Assembly: GCF_001942465.1 (NCBI RefSeq)
Contig: NZ_MKJY01000603.1
Span: 25,737-89,736, forward strand
DNA from: Actinomadura sp. CNU-125
GTDB lineage: Bacteria > Actinomycetota > Actinomycetes > Streptosporangiales > Streptosporangiaceae
Direction of reading: 5' to 3'
Length of the DNA: 64,000 bases
In this document: positions 1 to 8,673 of the stretch, piece by piece
Position numbering within the stretch: the stretch's first letter is position 1
How the letters are laid out: every line of letters starts with the position of its first letter
Notes under the pieces: model-generated
Database searches by the model: none
The model's input: only the letters and a program-made list of their open reading frames with translations
Told to the model about the DNA's origin: nothing
Position numbers and translations under genes: made by a program

Positions 1-10
1 GTCCGCTGAC

Positions 11-2608
11 ATGCGCACCGGCACCGACGCCACCGGCACCGACGCCACCGGCCGCGCGCCCACCGCGTGGCCGGTCACCGGGTTCGCCCTCGCCGACACC
101 GGACCGGGCGCCGACCGGCCGCCCTCCGGCGCCGCATGGGTCCCGGCCGTGGTGCCCGGCGGCGTCCACGAGTCGCTCATCGCGGCGGGCCGCCTCCCGC
201 ACCCGTACCGCGACCGGCACGAGCGCGACGCCGCCTGGATCGAGGACCGCACCTGGTGGTACCGGGCGGAACTGCACCGTCCGGACGTCCCCGCCGGGCA
301 CCGCCTGACGCTCGAACTCGCCGGGCTCGACACCGTCGCGACCGTCCTGCTCGACGGCGTCGAGATCGCCCGGCACGCCAGCCAGTTCCGGCCGCTCGCG
401 ATCGACGTGCACGACCTCCTGCACGGCACCGCCGAACTGCTCGTCCGGATCGACCCGCCGTTCACCGGCCTCACCGAACCGGACGGTCCGCGCGCCACCC
501 GCGACCGGCTGCGCTCGTTCTTCGCCGGGCAGGGCGCCCCGACCGGGGACGACGAGCCGTCCGGCGTCATGTCGGCGGACCTGTCGATGACGCTGCGCCG
601 CAAGGCCCTGTTCTCCTGGGGCTGGGACTTCGCGCCCCGGCTGCCCTCGCTCGGCCTCATCCGCCCCGTCACCCTGCGCGCCGCGCCCCCCGTCCGCGTG
701 ACGGGCGCGCACTGGCGCACCCTCGCCCTGCCGGACGGCCCCGGCGGTGCGGCCCGCGCCGCGCTGACCGTCGAGACCACCGGCGGCGGCACCGTCCACT
801 GGACCCTGCGCGACCCGGACCGGCGCGCCGTCGCCGCCGGGCACGCGCCCGCCGCGCCGCGCGTCGACACCGAGGTGACCGTCCCGGACGCGCGCCTCTG
901 GTGGACCCACGACCTGGGCGAACCCGCCCGTGACGACCTCGCCGTCGAGGTCCGCGACGGCGACCGCGTGCTCGACCGGCGCACCGAACGGGTCGGCCTG
1001 CGCACCGTCACGGTCGACCGTTCCCCCGACACCGAGGGCGGACGGCACTTCCGGTTCGTCCTCAACGGCGTCCCGGTCTTCGCGCGCGGCGCGAACTGGG
1101 TGCCCGCGTCGATGCTCGTCGGCTCGGTCGGCGACGACCACGTCCACCGCCTGGTGACCCTCGCCCGCGACGCCCAGATGACGATGCTGCGCGTCTGGGG
1201 CGGCGGCCTCTACGAGTCCGACGCGTTCTACGACGCCTGCGACGAACTCGGCCTGCTCGTCTGGCAGGACTTCATGTTCGCCTGCGTCGACTACCCCGAC
1301 ACCGACCCCGACCTGCGCGCCGAGGTCGCCGCCGAGGCCGAGCACCAGGTGCGGCGGCTGCGGTCCCGGCCCTGCCTCGCGCTGTGGTGCGGCAACAACG
1401 AGGCGTCCGCCCTGCACGCCGCGATCTGGGGCGGCGACGAACCGTCCGGCTGGGGCGACCACTTCTACGACGACCTGCTGCCCGGCACCGTCGAACGGCT
1501 CTCACCGGGAACGCCCTACTGGCGCGGCAGCCCGCACGGCGAACTGGAGGCGCACGGCAACGGCGTCCTGGACGGCGACCGGCACGCCTGGGAGGTCTGG
1601 CACGGCGCCGACCTCGGCGCGGGCGGCCCGCAGGACTTCGACGGCCCCGGCGACCGCGTCCACTTCCTGCGGTACCGCCACGACCGGGGCCGCTTCATCA
1701 GCGAGTTCGGGCTGCACGCCGCCCCCGAACTCTCCACGCTGCGGCGCTGGACGGACGAACCCCTCGAACTCGGCTCGCCCGCGCTGCTGCACCGCATCAA
1801 GGACACCCCGAAAGACAAGGGCGCCGCGCTGCTGGCCACCGAGACCGGCGTCCCGCACACGGCCCGCGCCTACATCGCCGCGTCGATGGCGGTGCAGGCG
1901 GAAGGGCTCGGCTACGGCGTCGCGCACTACCGGCGCCGCCAGCCGGTGTGCTCGGGCACGCTGGTGTGGCAGCTCAACGAGCCGTGGCCCGGCCTGAGCT
2001 GGTCCGTCCTCGACCACGACGGCGTCCCCAAAGCCGCCTGGTACGCGCTGCGCCGGGCGTTCGCCCCGGTCGTGGCGACCCTCCGCCGCGACGACGGCAC
2101 CGGCCGGATCGAGGTGTGGGTCACCAACAGCACCCCGGCCCCCTGGACCGGACGGCTCACCGCACGGCTCGCCCGCTTCGACGGCTCCGCCGCCCAAGCC
2201 GTCCGGCAGATCACCGCCACCGTCGACGGCGGCGCCTCCCGGCCCGTCGCCGCGCTCCCCGCCCCGGCCGCCCCCCGCGCGGTGTTCGCTGAGGTCGTGG
2301 ACGTCACCGGCCGGATCCCCCGGCACCGGCTGTTCCTCGACCGCCTCCGCCACCTGCCGCTGGACGGCACCGTCGACGCCGCGATCCACGCCGAGGCCCC
2401 CGGCCGCACCCGCGTCGAGATCACCGCCCGCGGCCACGCCTACGCCGTCCGCGTCGAACCGACCGGCCCCGCCTTCCGCGCGAGCGACGCCTACTTCGAC
2501 CTGCCCCACGGCGCACACGCCACCATCGACGTCACCGGACTGCCGTCCGGCTTCGACCCCGCCGCCCTCCGCGTGCGCACCTGGCGCGACGACCGGCGGG
2601 ACGAGTGA
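11..2608 (+). CDS. Beta-mannosidase, glycoside hydrolase family 2
   Basis: An 865-residue GH2 enzyme expected to release terminal beta-mannose from oligosaccharides. The order is an N-terminal jelly-roll domain, an immunoglobulin-like middle, then a TIM barrel. The acid/base glutamate lies in the CGNNEA motif (Glu464) and the likely nucleophile in ISEFGLHA (Glu565). The late motif WQLNEPWPG is typical of bacterial beta-mannosidases. No signal peptide is seen, so it is probably cytoplasmic and acts on imported oligosaccharides. The N-terminus has a short GTDAT repeat. The ATG lies just inside the window next to a TGA that probably ends an upstream gene, so the operon partner is not visible. 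Family assignment is strong; mannose specificity is inferred from overall resemblance. Confidence 0.9.
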   Translation: MRTGTDATGTDATGRAPTAWPVTGFALADTGPGADRPPSGAAWVPAVVPGGVHESLIAAGRLPHPYRDRHERDAAWIEDRTWWYRAELHRPDVPAGHRLTLELAGLDTVATVLLDGVEIARHASQFRPLAIDVHDLLHGTAELLVRIDPPFTGLTEPDGPRATRDRLRSFFAGQGAPTGDDEPSGVMSADLSMTLRRKALFSWGWDFAPRLPSLGLIRPVTLRAAPPVRVTGAHWRTLALPDGPGGAARAALTVETTGGGTVHWTLRDPDRRAVAAGHAPAAPRVDTEVTVPDARLWWTHDLGEPARDDLAVEVRDGDRVLDRRTERVGLRTVTVDRSPDTEGGRHFRFVLNGVPVFARGANWVPASMLVGSVGDDHVHRLVTLARDAQMTMLRVWGGGLYESDAFYDACDELGLLVWQDFMFACVDYPDTDPDLRAEVAAEAEHQVRRLRSRPCLALWCGNNEASALHAAIWGGDEPSGWGDHFYDDLLPGTVERLSPGTPYWRGSPHGELEAHGNGVLDGDRHAWEVWHGADLGAGGPQDFDGPGDRVHFLRYRHDRGRFISEFGLHAAPELSTLRRWTDEPLELGSPALLHRIKDTPKDKGAALLATETGVPHTARAYIAASMAVQAEGLGYGVAHYRRRQPVCSGTLVWQLNEPWPGLSWSVLDHDGVPKAAWYALRRAFAPVVATLRRDDGTGRIEVWVTNSTPAPWTGRLTARLARFDGSAAQAVRQITATVDGGASRPVAALPAPAAPRAVFAEVVDVTGRIPRHRLFLDRLRHLPLDGTVDAAIHAEAPGRTRVEITARGHAYAVRVEPTGPAFRASDAYFDLPHGAHATIDVTGLPSGFDPAALRVRTWRDDRRDE

Positions 2609-2620
2609 CGGCCCGGGCCG

Positions 2621-3409
2621 TCAGACCCGGTCCAGGAAGTCGCGGATCAGCGCGGACCACTCCCCGGGACGTTCGGCGAACGGCAGGTGCCCGGTGGCGA
2701 TCTCGGCGTACTCCGCGCCGGAGATCCCGTCCGCGACCCGCCGGTGATGGAACGGCGTGACGAGCTGGTCGAGCGTCGTGGAGACGACGAGCGAGGGCAC
2801 CGCGATCGAACCGAGGTCGGCGCGGACGTCGACGCCGTCGAGGAGCAGCCCGACGTGGTCGAGCGTGCCCTCGGGGACGGTCGCCGCGACCGTTGTGACG
2901 GCGCGGTCGAGGTCGTCCTGCCCGGCCTCGTCGAGAACGGGGGCGCTGGAACCGATGAGGGCGATGAAGGCGGCCAGGCGCTCCCGGTCGCCGCCGCGGA
3001 GCAGGTCGCGCCACAGCCTCGCCGCCAGCAGCAGCCGCGGGTTCGGGCACGCGAAACCGGCCGTGAGGACGAGCGCGGTGACCCGCTCGGGATGCCGGAC
3101 GGCGGCCCGGACCGCCACCGGGACGCCCAGCGAGTACCCGGCGACGGCGAACGACTCCACGCCCTCCTCCACGGCGGTGGCGACGAGCTCGTCGGCGAGG
3201 CCGTCGAGGGTGAGCGGGGCCGTCGCGCGCGGCGTCCGCCCGGTGCCCGGATAGTCCGGCCCGACCACCGTCCGCCGCTCGCTCAGGACGTCCATGACCG
3301 GGCCGAAGTTCGCGTCGATGCCGCCACCGGCACCATGGGCGAGCAGCAGCCCCGGCCCGGTGCCGCGCACGATCCGGCCGAGCGTGGAGGGGGGAAGCAC
3401 GTTGGACAT
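2621..3409 (-). CDS. Alpha/beta hydrolase
   Basis: A 262-residue alpha/beta-hydrolase. The oxyanion-side motif HGAGGG lies near residues 25-30, the nucleophile elbow is GYSLG (Ser93), an acidic residue follows in TTLDQL and the catalytic histidine is in GHLPF near the C-terminus. The ATG at 3409 is chosen because AAGGAAAG precedes it on the minus strand; the frame stays open further upstream but looks non-coding there. The stop is 13 bases from the end of the beta-mannosidase, so the two genes converge. It lies downstream of the MFS exporter on the same strand and may be co-transcribed with it. The substrate cannot be told from sequence. Confidence 0.85.
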   Translation of the reverse strand: MSNVLPPSTLGRIVRGTGPGLLLAHGAGGGIDANFGPVMDVLSERRTVVGPDYPGTGRTPRATAPLTLDGLADELVATAVEEGVESFAVAGYSLGVPVAVRAAVRHPERVTALVLTAGFACPNPRLLLAARLWRDLLRGGDRERLAAFIALIGSSAPVLDEAGQDDLDRAVTTVAATVPEGTLDHVGLLLDGVDVRADLGSIAVPSLVVSTTLDQLVTPFHHRRVADGISGAEYAEIATGHLPFAERPGEWSALIRDFLDRV

Positions 3410-3497
3410 CGGTATGCCTTTCCTTCGGATCATTCGGGGTCGCGGGCCGGTCGGCCGCGCCGCCGGACGGCGGCGGCCAGCAGCAGGGCCGCGGAGG

Positions 3498-4628
3498 TCA
3501 CCAGGCGCCGACCCAGCCGAGGCCGTCCAGCGGGACGCCTGCGGCGAGGGCCCGGCCGCCGATCTCGGCACCGCCCGCGATGCCGAGGTTGACCGCGGAC
3601 GCGCCGATCGCGGTCACCAGAGTGGGGGCGTGCGGCGCCGCGATCAGCGCACGCGCCTGCAGCAGCGGGATCAGGGCGCCCGACACCGCGCCGAGGGCCG
3701 CCACGACGGCGACGCCCGCCCACTGGGCGCGTCCGGTGAACGCGACGGCGGCCAGCACGATGGCGAGGGCGGCCGGTGTCCCGCACAGCGCGGCGTCCGA
3801 GGCGCGGTCGGCCAGTCGGCCGCCGAGGACGTTGCCGACCAGGGCACCGAGGCCGAAGAGCGCGAGCAGCGCGGTGACCGCCGCGGCGGTGAATCCGCCG
3901 ACTTCCCGCAGCAGCGGGGCGATGTAGGTGTAGGCGGTGAACGTTCCCGCCTGCGCGACCACGGTGATCGCCAGGATCGTGCCCACCCCGCGGCCGCGCA
4001 GGCCCCGGATCTCACCGCGCGCCCGCCCGTCCGTCCCCGGCGCGGGCGGACGGACGAGCACCGCGGCGGCGACGACCAGCAGCGCGCCGAACGCGGCGAT
4101 GCAGGCGAACGTCGTCCGCCAGCCGTGCTGGCCGCCGATCCAGGTGCCCAGCGGAGCGCCCAGGAAGGTGGCCAGGTTCCAGCCCGCCGAGACCACCGCG
4201 ACGGCCCGGCCGCGGCCGGTCTCCGGCGCCATCGATACCGCGATCACGACCGCCACCGCGAACGTCGTGCCGTGCGTCAGCGCGGTCAGCGTCCGTGCCG
4301 CCAGCAGGACGCCGAGACCGTCCGCCAGCGCCGCGGCCGTGTTGCCCGCCACGAACACGCCCAGCAGGGTCGGCAGGGCGTGCCGGCGGGGCATCCGCAG
4401 CACGAGCACGGTCACCGGCGGACCGGCGAGGGTGACCACGAGGGTGACCACGAGGGCGTACCAGGTCACCAGGGAGCCGACCGCCGGAAGGGGGCGGTCC
4501 AGATCGGCGGCCAGTTCCGGCAGCAGGCCCACCACGGACCACTCCGCGGTGCCCACCACGAAAACGCAGGCGGTGAGCACCGCCGGGGCCACCGTCCGGG
4601 AAGAGGGTTCGGCCGTCCTCGTCGTCAT
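3498..4628 (-). CDS. MFS drug/sugar efflux transporter (AraJ/DHA1-like)
   Basis: A 376-residue polytopic membrane protein with about 12 hydrophobic segments and the N-terminal GTAEWSVVGLLPELAADL signature of DHA1-type proton antiporters. Its role is probably export of a small toxic compound or sugar. It is divergent from a MerR-family regulator, and its promoter has the long spacer used by MerR activators, so expression is probably induced by the compound the regulator senses. The ATG at 4628 lies about 7-8 nt downstream of the -10 element, so the mRNA is probably leaderless. The alpha/beta hydrolase follows on the same strand. Confidence 0.88.
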   Translation of the reverse strand: MTTRTAEPSSRTVAPAVLTACVFVVGTAEWSVVGLLPELAADLDRPLPAVGSLVTWYALVVTLVVTLAGPPVTVLVLRMPRRHALPTLLGVFVAGNTAAALADGLGVLLAARTLTALTHGTTFAVAVVIAVSMAPETGRGRAVAVVSAGWNLATFLGAPLGTWIGGQHGWRTTFACIAAFGALLVVAAAVLVRPPAPGTDGRARGEIRGLRGRGVGTILAITVVAQAGTFTAYTYIAPLLREVGGFTAAAVTALLALFGLGALVGNVLGGRLADRASDAALCGTPAALAIVLAAVAFTGRAQWAGVAVVAALGAVSGALIPLLQARALIAAPHAPTLVTAIGASAVNLGIAGGAEIGGRALAAGVPLDGLGWVGAW

Positions 4629-4645
4629 GCCGAGGACGCTAAAGT

Positions 4646-4661
4646 CTCACACCTGTGTGAG
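4646..4661. promoter_or_regulatory. MerR-type operator in the MFS/MerR intergenic region
   Basis: CTCACACCTGTGTGAG is a perfect inverted repeat of 7+2+7. On the minus strand it sits between TTGACT (-35) and a -10 of TTAGCG (19-bp spacer) or TAGCGT (20-bp spacer). Such an over-long spacer filled by a dyad is the hallmark of promoters that MerR regulators activate by untwisting DNA. The ATG of the transporter follows at once, suggesting leaderless mRNA. The palindrome also lies about 30 bp upstream of the regulator, consistent with autoregulation. Confidence 0.85.
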
Positions 4662-4687
4662 AGTCAACGCGGTGAGGTGTGGATCAC

Positions 4688-5040
4688 ATGCGCATCGGGG
4701 AGATGGTGCGGCGGACCGGGGTCAGCGAGCGGCTCCTGCGCTACTACGAGGAACAGGGGCTGCTCGCGCCCGCGCGGCTGCCGAGCGGCTACCGCGTCTA
4801 CGAGGAGGCGGACGTGGCCACCGTCCGCAACATCCGGACGCTGCTCGCGGCCGGACTGTCGACGTCGACGATCGCCCGCGTCCTGCCGTGCGTCCGGGAC
4901 GACGGTCCCCGGCTCGTGCCCACCTGTACGGAGCTGATGGCCGAACTGCGGCGGGAGCGCGAGCGCATCGCCCGCACGATCGACGACCTCCGGACGCCGG
5001 GGAGATGCTCGACACGGTCATCGCCGCCGGCCCCGCCTGA
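4688..5040 (+). CDS. MerR-family transcriptional regulator (C-terminal frameshift)
   Basis: The N-terminal winged helix-turn-helix is clear (MRIGEMVRRTGVSERLLRYYEEQGLL), followed by a hinge and a dimerisation helix, about 117 residues in all. The ATG at 4688 is preferred over the GTG at 4679 because GAGG lies 8-10 nt upstream. The reading frame changes at the GGGG run at 4999-5002: in the present frame the protein runs on into unrelated residues to 5161. One extra base there would give an ending EMLDTVIAAGPA with a stop at 5040, a normal MerR tail. A cysteine pair is present (LPCVRDDGPRLVPTC), so the ligand could be thiol-reactive, but that is a guess. Confidence 0.82.
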
Positions 5041-5118
5041 CGGCGGACCCGGGAAGGACACGTTCGTCGGCCCGAACTACGAGTACCGCAACGTCGACGT
5101 CCCTGGGCCGAGCCGCCG

Positions 5119-5691
5119 TCACACGACCTCGAAGACGTTCTTCTGGATGCCGTTGGAGTAAGCCTCGTGCTCGACCAGGCGGAGCTTCTGCGCGTCCTTG
5201 TCGGTGTCGCTGAACAGGCGCTTCCCGGCGCCGAGCAGCAGCGGGAACACCAGCAGGTGGTAGCGGTCGATCAGACCGGCGTCGGCGAGCCCCCGGTTGA
5301 GCTGCGCGCTGCCGTGGACGATGATCGGCCCGCCCTCGGTCTTCTTCAGCGCCGCCACGTCGTCCAGCGAGCGGAGGATCGTGATGTCGCCCCAGTTGTC
5401 CACCAGGGCGTCCTCGCCGAGCGTGGTCGAGACGACGTACTTGGGCATGGCGTTGTAGCGGGGGAACTCCGCGGTCATCGACGGCCACACGGGGGAGAAC
5501 GCCTCGTAGCTGACCCGTCCGAGCATCAGCGCGGCCGCCTCCTCCTGTTCACGCCCCTTGATCTCGTAGGCGTCCTCGACGAAGTCGACGTCCTTCATCG
5601 TCCAGCCGGAGTTCCGGTAGCCGGGCTCCCCGCCGGGCGCCTCCATGACGCCGTCGAGCGAGACGAACGCGGTACTGATCAGGGTGCGCAT
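5119..5691 (-). CDS. Dihydrofolate reductase family protein (RibD C-terminal-like)
   Basis: A 190-residue protein of the RibD_C/DHFR-like superfamily, close to the family's usual length. It begins MRTLISTAFVSLDGVMEAPGG and has the cofactor-side motifs LMLGRVSYEAF and GPIIVHGSAQLNRGL, suggesting NAD(P)H-dependent reduction of a small pterin- or pyrimidine-like substrate. The ATG at 5691 is preceded by AGGAG. It converges on the MerR gene. It is probably not a true folate DHFR, because this subfamily is mostly uncharacterised. Confidence 0.85.
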   Translation of the reverse strand: MRTLISTAFVSLDGVMEAPGGEPGYRNSGWTMKDVDFVEDAYEIKGREQEEAAALMLGRVSYEAFSPVWPSMTAEFPRYNAMPKYVVSTTLGEDALVDNWGDITILRSLDDVAALKKTEGGPIIVHGSAQLNRGLADAGLIDRYHLLVFPLLLGAGKRLFSDTDKDAQKLRLVEHEAYSNGIQKNVFEVV

Positions 5692-5770
5692 GGGAACTCC
5701 TGTCGATGCGGCGTCGGCCACCCCGTCGGTGCCCGTGCCGATGTTGTACCAACCTGCACCGACAAAATCC

Positions 5771-6730
5771 TTAGGAGTCGCAGAAGCCGCAGTCGCAGGG
5801 CGGCTCGTACATCTCCCGTCTGCGGCGCTCGTCGCCGCGGCGGGCGAGCAGATGCTTCGGCAGATGGTCCTGCATCTGCCACCACTCCAGCGTGAACCAG
5901 AGCTCGTCCTCCCCGCGGACCCGGAACGGGCCGTTCTCGTGCAGCGGCTCGTACCCGTACCACCGGCCCTCGCGGGCGACCACCCTGCCGGGCTCGGCGG
6001 AGCCGCGTCGCAACAGGTCGAAGACATAGTGGACGTCCGCCGCGGTGATGTCGCGGACGGGCGTGAGCACGAGCGGCCAGCACGCGGGGTCGTCGGACCC
6101 GTCGACGTCCTCGGGCACCTCGGGGGCCGCTCCGGTGAGCGCGTGCAGCCTCCACTCGCCGACCCCGGTCGCGGGGACGACCTCGCCCGCCGGCACACCG
6201 GCGCGGACCGCCTGCACGGCCAGTGCCTCCGGCTCGGTGAGCCCGTCGCGCCCGCGTTCGGCCGCCCCGGCGGCCTCGCCGGCCTCGCGCAGCCAGTGGT
6301 CCGGGCCGCAGCCGTCCGGTACCGGATCGCCGACGTGGTCGCCGCAGCGGCTCCCCGCCCCGGCGGGCGCCCTGTTGGTGCAGAACGAATGCCCGCACAG
6401 CTCGACGACCCGCTGTGTGCCCAACCCGGGGTCGAACAGGGTGCATGCCCGAAACACTCGCGCGGGCTCGCCGCCCTCCGCGGTGAAGAACCGCATGCGC
6501 TCGTCCCGTCCGGCCCGCTCGACCTGGAACGTCCTCACCTCCCAGGCGGACAGGACGTGCCCGGCCATCGCGATCGCCAGCGCCGGAAACGGCCGGAAAA
6601 GCGAGGGACCGGAGTCGTCGAGGGTCGGGATCGCCGTGATCGGATAACGGGTGTCGGCGTCATCGAGGTGACGGAGCGCGAGCGCCAGAAGTTCCGCGGC
6701 GTCGACGTGCGTACCTTCGGCTTCGCTCAT
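5771..6730 (-). CDS. Hypothetical protein with Cys-rich C-terminus
   Basis: A 319-residue soluble protein I do not recognise. The middle contains a Cys/His cluster (ELCGHSFCTNR, then a Cys in SRCGD and another in DGCGP). The protein ends PPCDCGFCDS, so it may bind a metal or be a thiol-containing scaffold. No signal peptide or membrane segment is seen. The ATG at 6730 follows GGAGAG at good distance, better than the alternative start at 6751. It is followed on the same strand by the RibD-like gene, about 80 bp away. Function unknown. Confidence 0.75.
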   Translation of the reverse strand: MSEAEGTHVDAAELLALALRHLDDADTRYPITAIPTLDDSGPSLFRPFPALAIAMAGHVLSAWEVRTFQVERAGRDERMRFFTAEGGEPARVFRACTLFDPGLGTQRVVELCGHSFCTNRAPAGAGSRCGDHVGDPVPDGCGPDHWLREAGEAAGAAERGRDGLTEPEALAVQAVRAGVPAGEVVPATGVGEWRLHALTGAAPEVPEDVDGSDDPACWPLVLTPVRDITAADVHYVFDLLRRGSAEPGRVVAREGRWYGYEPLHENGPFRVRGEDELWFTLEWWQMQDHLPKHLLARRGDERRRREMYEPPCDCGFCDS

Positions 6731-6779
6731 GCACTCTCCACTCGGGGGCACGGCGGCTTGCCGACGCCGCCTCGATCGG

Positions 6780-7190
6780 TCATCTCGGGGCGTCGGTCTG
6801 CCAGACGTAGCGGAACCGGCCGGGATACAGGTCCCACTCGCGGAGCTCGCCGATCAGCTCCGCCTCACCGGTGACCTCCGCCTCCCGGATCAGGATGGCC
6901 CCATGGTCGTGATCCAAGCCGAGGTCGAAGTCGAACTCTTGCCCCGCGATCCGGGCGATGTCGTAGTCCCAGTGATCCAGGCGGAAGACACGAGCCTGGT
7001 CGGACCGCTTCCAGCCTTCACGAGCGGCTCGGCGGTCGGCGGCGGTGCCGACCGGGCGGATGACGACGAACGCGCGGCGCTCGGCGCCCGCCCCGGGCAC
7101 CTCGGTGGCCAGGGGAGTACCGAGCCGCAACGCGTTCCGCTTGTCGACGGCCCACTCCCACCCGCCGCCCGGACGCTCTGGCGCGCTCAC
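6780..7190 (-). CDS. Hypothetical protein
   Basis: About 136 residues from a GTG at 7190 with GGGAGG 11 nt upstream; the frame is open further upstream but composition there looks non-coding. The core is mixed alpha/beta with an acidic stretch (GLDHDHG) and an ending PGRFRYVWQTDAPR. No motif is recognised. It lies just upstream of the Cys-tailed protein on the same strand, and the two may form a small transcription unit. Confidence 0.6.
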   Translation of the reverse strand: MSAPERPGGGWEWAVDKRNALRLGTPLATEVPGAGAERRAFVVIRPVGTAADRRAAREGWKRSDQARVFRLDHWDYDIARIAGQEFDFDLGLDHDHGAILIREAEVTGEAELIGELREWDLYPGRFRYVWQTDAPR

Positions 7191-7312
7191 GTGATCCCGC
7201 ACCTCCCACACTCGTCCGGCATTCTGCAAACAGGCGAGAGGCGGACGCAACGCGATTTCCGGTCGCCGATCGCACGGTCTCGGGCCAACGACGACAGTGA
7301 GCCGAGGAGACG

Positions 7313-7492
7313 TCAGCGCTGCTTGAGCTCGCGGACGAGCGCCCGAAAGCCACCCCGGTCGAGGACGAGCCGAGCCCCGTCCGGATCCTTGGAGTCCCGC
7401 ACCGCGATGCCGTCCGCCAGCCCAGCCAACTCCACGCAGGCGCCGCCGTGATCGTTGCTCCGGCTGGCCTTGCGCCACGCGATGGCATCCAT
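7313..7492 (-). CDS. DUF397 domain protein (copy 2)
   Basis: A 59-residue DUF397 protein with the family pattern WRKASRSN, CVELA, RDSKDPDG and a terminal FRALV...LKQR. DUF397 proteins are actinobacterial and are usually encoded beside an XRE/DUF5753 regulator, probably acting as its small partner. The ATG at 7492 has only a weak ribosome-binding site. It is clearly paralogous to the gene at 7590-7769, so this is a tandem duplication. A strong hairpin lies between the two copies, so this copy may be expressed less or from its own promoter. Confidence 0.85.
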   Translation of the reverse strand: MDAIAWRKASRSNDHGGACVELAGLADGIAVRDSKDPDGARLVLDRGGFRALVRELKQR

Positions 7493-7555
7493 GCTGCCGT
7501 CCAAGGTGGGAGTGAGCAGGATCCTCAGCGTAGGCGGGACGTGCCGGACGGGCCA

Positions 7556-7583
7556 GAGCCCCGGCCGGGAGCGGCCGGGGCTC
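7556..7583 (-). terminator. Stem-loop between the two DUF397 genes
   Basis: A perfect 12-bp stem (GAGCCCCGGCCG with its complement) around a 4-nt GGAG loop. It starts 7 nt after the stop of the upstream DUF397 gene on the minus strand. There is no U-run, but the stem is strong enough to be an actinobacterial terminator or attenuator. Confidence 0.65.
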
Positions 7584-7589
7584 AGGGGG

Positions 7590-7769
7590 TCAGCGCTGCT
7601 TGAGGTCGTCCACGAGCGCGCGGAAGTCGCTCCGGTTGAGGATGAGCTTGGGCCCGTCCGGGTCCTTGGAGTCCCGCACACCCACTCCGTTTTGGAGTGT
7701 CGCCAACTCCACACACTCGTGACCTTGATCATTGCTTCGCTTGGACTTGCGCCAGGTCAGATCGTCCAC
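7590..7769 (-). CDS. DUF397 domain protein (copy 1)
   Basis: A 59-residue DUF397 protein (WRKSKRSN, CVELATLQNG, VRDSKDPDGPKL, ending LVDDLKQR). The GTG at 7769 lies inside the last codons of the DUF5753 regulator, giving a 13-nt overlap, so translation is probably coupled. Together they form the common actinobacterial regulator/DUF397 pair. Function of the pair is inferred from the family to be control of development or specialised metabolism. Confidence 0.88.
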   Translation of the reverse strand: MDDLTWRKSKRSNDQGHECVELATLQNGVGVRDSKDPDGPKLILNRSDFRALVDDLKQR

Positions 7770-8539
7770 CGGTCCATCGCCTTTCGTATGAAGTCGCGGG
7801 AGTCGCTGACGCTCAGCGAGCGTGCCTGGAGATCCGCGAATGCGCCGACGCAGTGCAAGATATCTCCAGGCTCGCTCGAGGTGATCCCCCCGGTTGACAT
7901 TTCCTGGTGAAGTAGTTCCTCGCCAGTCGGTTGGGTGGCGATGCTGAACGCGCCTGAGATTCCCCGGTAGTAGGCAGTGGGAGCGACCTGGATGGCGACG
8001 TTCTCCCACTCGGAAGCCTCAAGCAAGCGTTCACACTGGCCGCGCATCACCTCAGGGGTGCCGACTTCTCGCGCCAGAACGACCTCGGCGAGAACCACGA
8101 TGAGCTTTGGTGGTGGGACGCGTTTGAGGATCTGCTGCCGCTTGAGCCTGCCCTCTAGTGCCAACTGTGACTGCAGAAGCACACGAGCGTACTCCTCTGT
8201 TTGGAGCAGGCCGACGACGAAGGTCTCCCCGTACATTCGGAGGAGTGAGGCGGACGCTTCGGCGCGGGGATAGTCCGCGAACGTCTTCGGATACGTGGCT
8301 GATTGAAGGAACTCGTCCCACAGGTCTGTGACGGTGTGGCCGGTGTTAAGGGCTTGGTCTAGACGCTGGGCGAAGTCCCGTCGGCAGCGTGTGTTGCCGC
8401 TCTCGACCTGGGAGATGTACGACCGGCTGACCGCCATGCGCTTGGCCAGTTCGGTGCGGATGATGGCTGCGTCCTCACGCAAGCGCGTGACCTCGGCGCC
8501 GAATGCCTTCAGAGCGGGGGACGTCTTCCGAGCGGCCAT
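7757..8539 (-). CDS. XRE-family regulator with DUF5753 domain
   Basis: A 260-residue protein. Residues about 10-65 form a helix-turn-helix (LAKRMAVSRSYISQVESGNTR), and residues about 80-255 are the DUF5753 domain with FVVGLLQTEEYAR and a conserved ILKR. This architecture is specific to actinobacteria and usually pairs with DUF397, as here. It is divergent from an RsbW-like ATPase gene, a recurrent arrangement in Streptomyces-type genomes. The ATG at 8539 is preceded by GGAGGG. Confidence 0.92.
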   Translation of the reverse strand: MAARKTSPALKAFGAEVTRLREDAAIIRTELAKRMAVSRSYISQVESGNTRCRRDFAQRLDQALNTGHTVTDLWDEFLQSATYPKTFADYPRAEASASLLRMYGETFVVGLLQTEEYARVLLQSQLALEGRLKRQQILKRVPPPKLIVVLAEVVLAREVGTPEVMRGQCERLLEASEWENVAIQVAPTAYYRGISGAFSIATQPTGEELLHQEMSTGGITSSEPGDILHCVGAFADLQARSLSVSDSRDFIRKAMDRWTI

Positions 8540-8673
8540 GCGACCCTCCAGCGAGTTTCAGCAAACGGAACCGCCTGTTAAGCGGGACGTCTGCGTGTCC
8601 GGGGTTCCCTGGTGACACTACGCGCCGAAGTGGACTCTGTGCGGTGAGTCACGGAAATTCGGAGGTGGTCACC

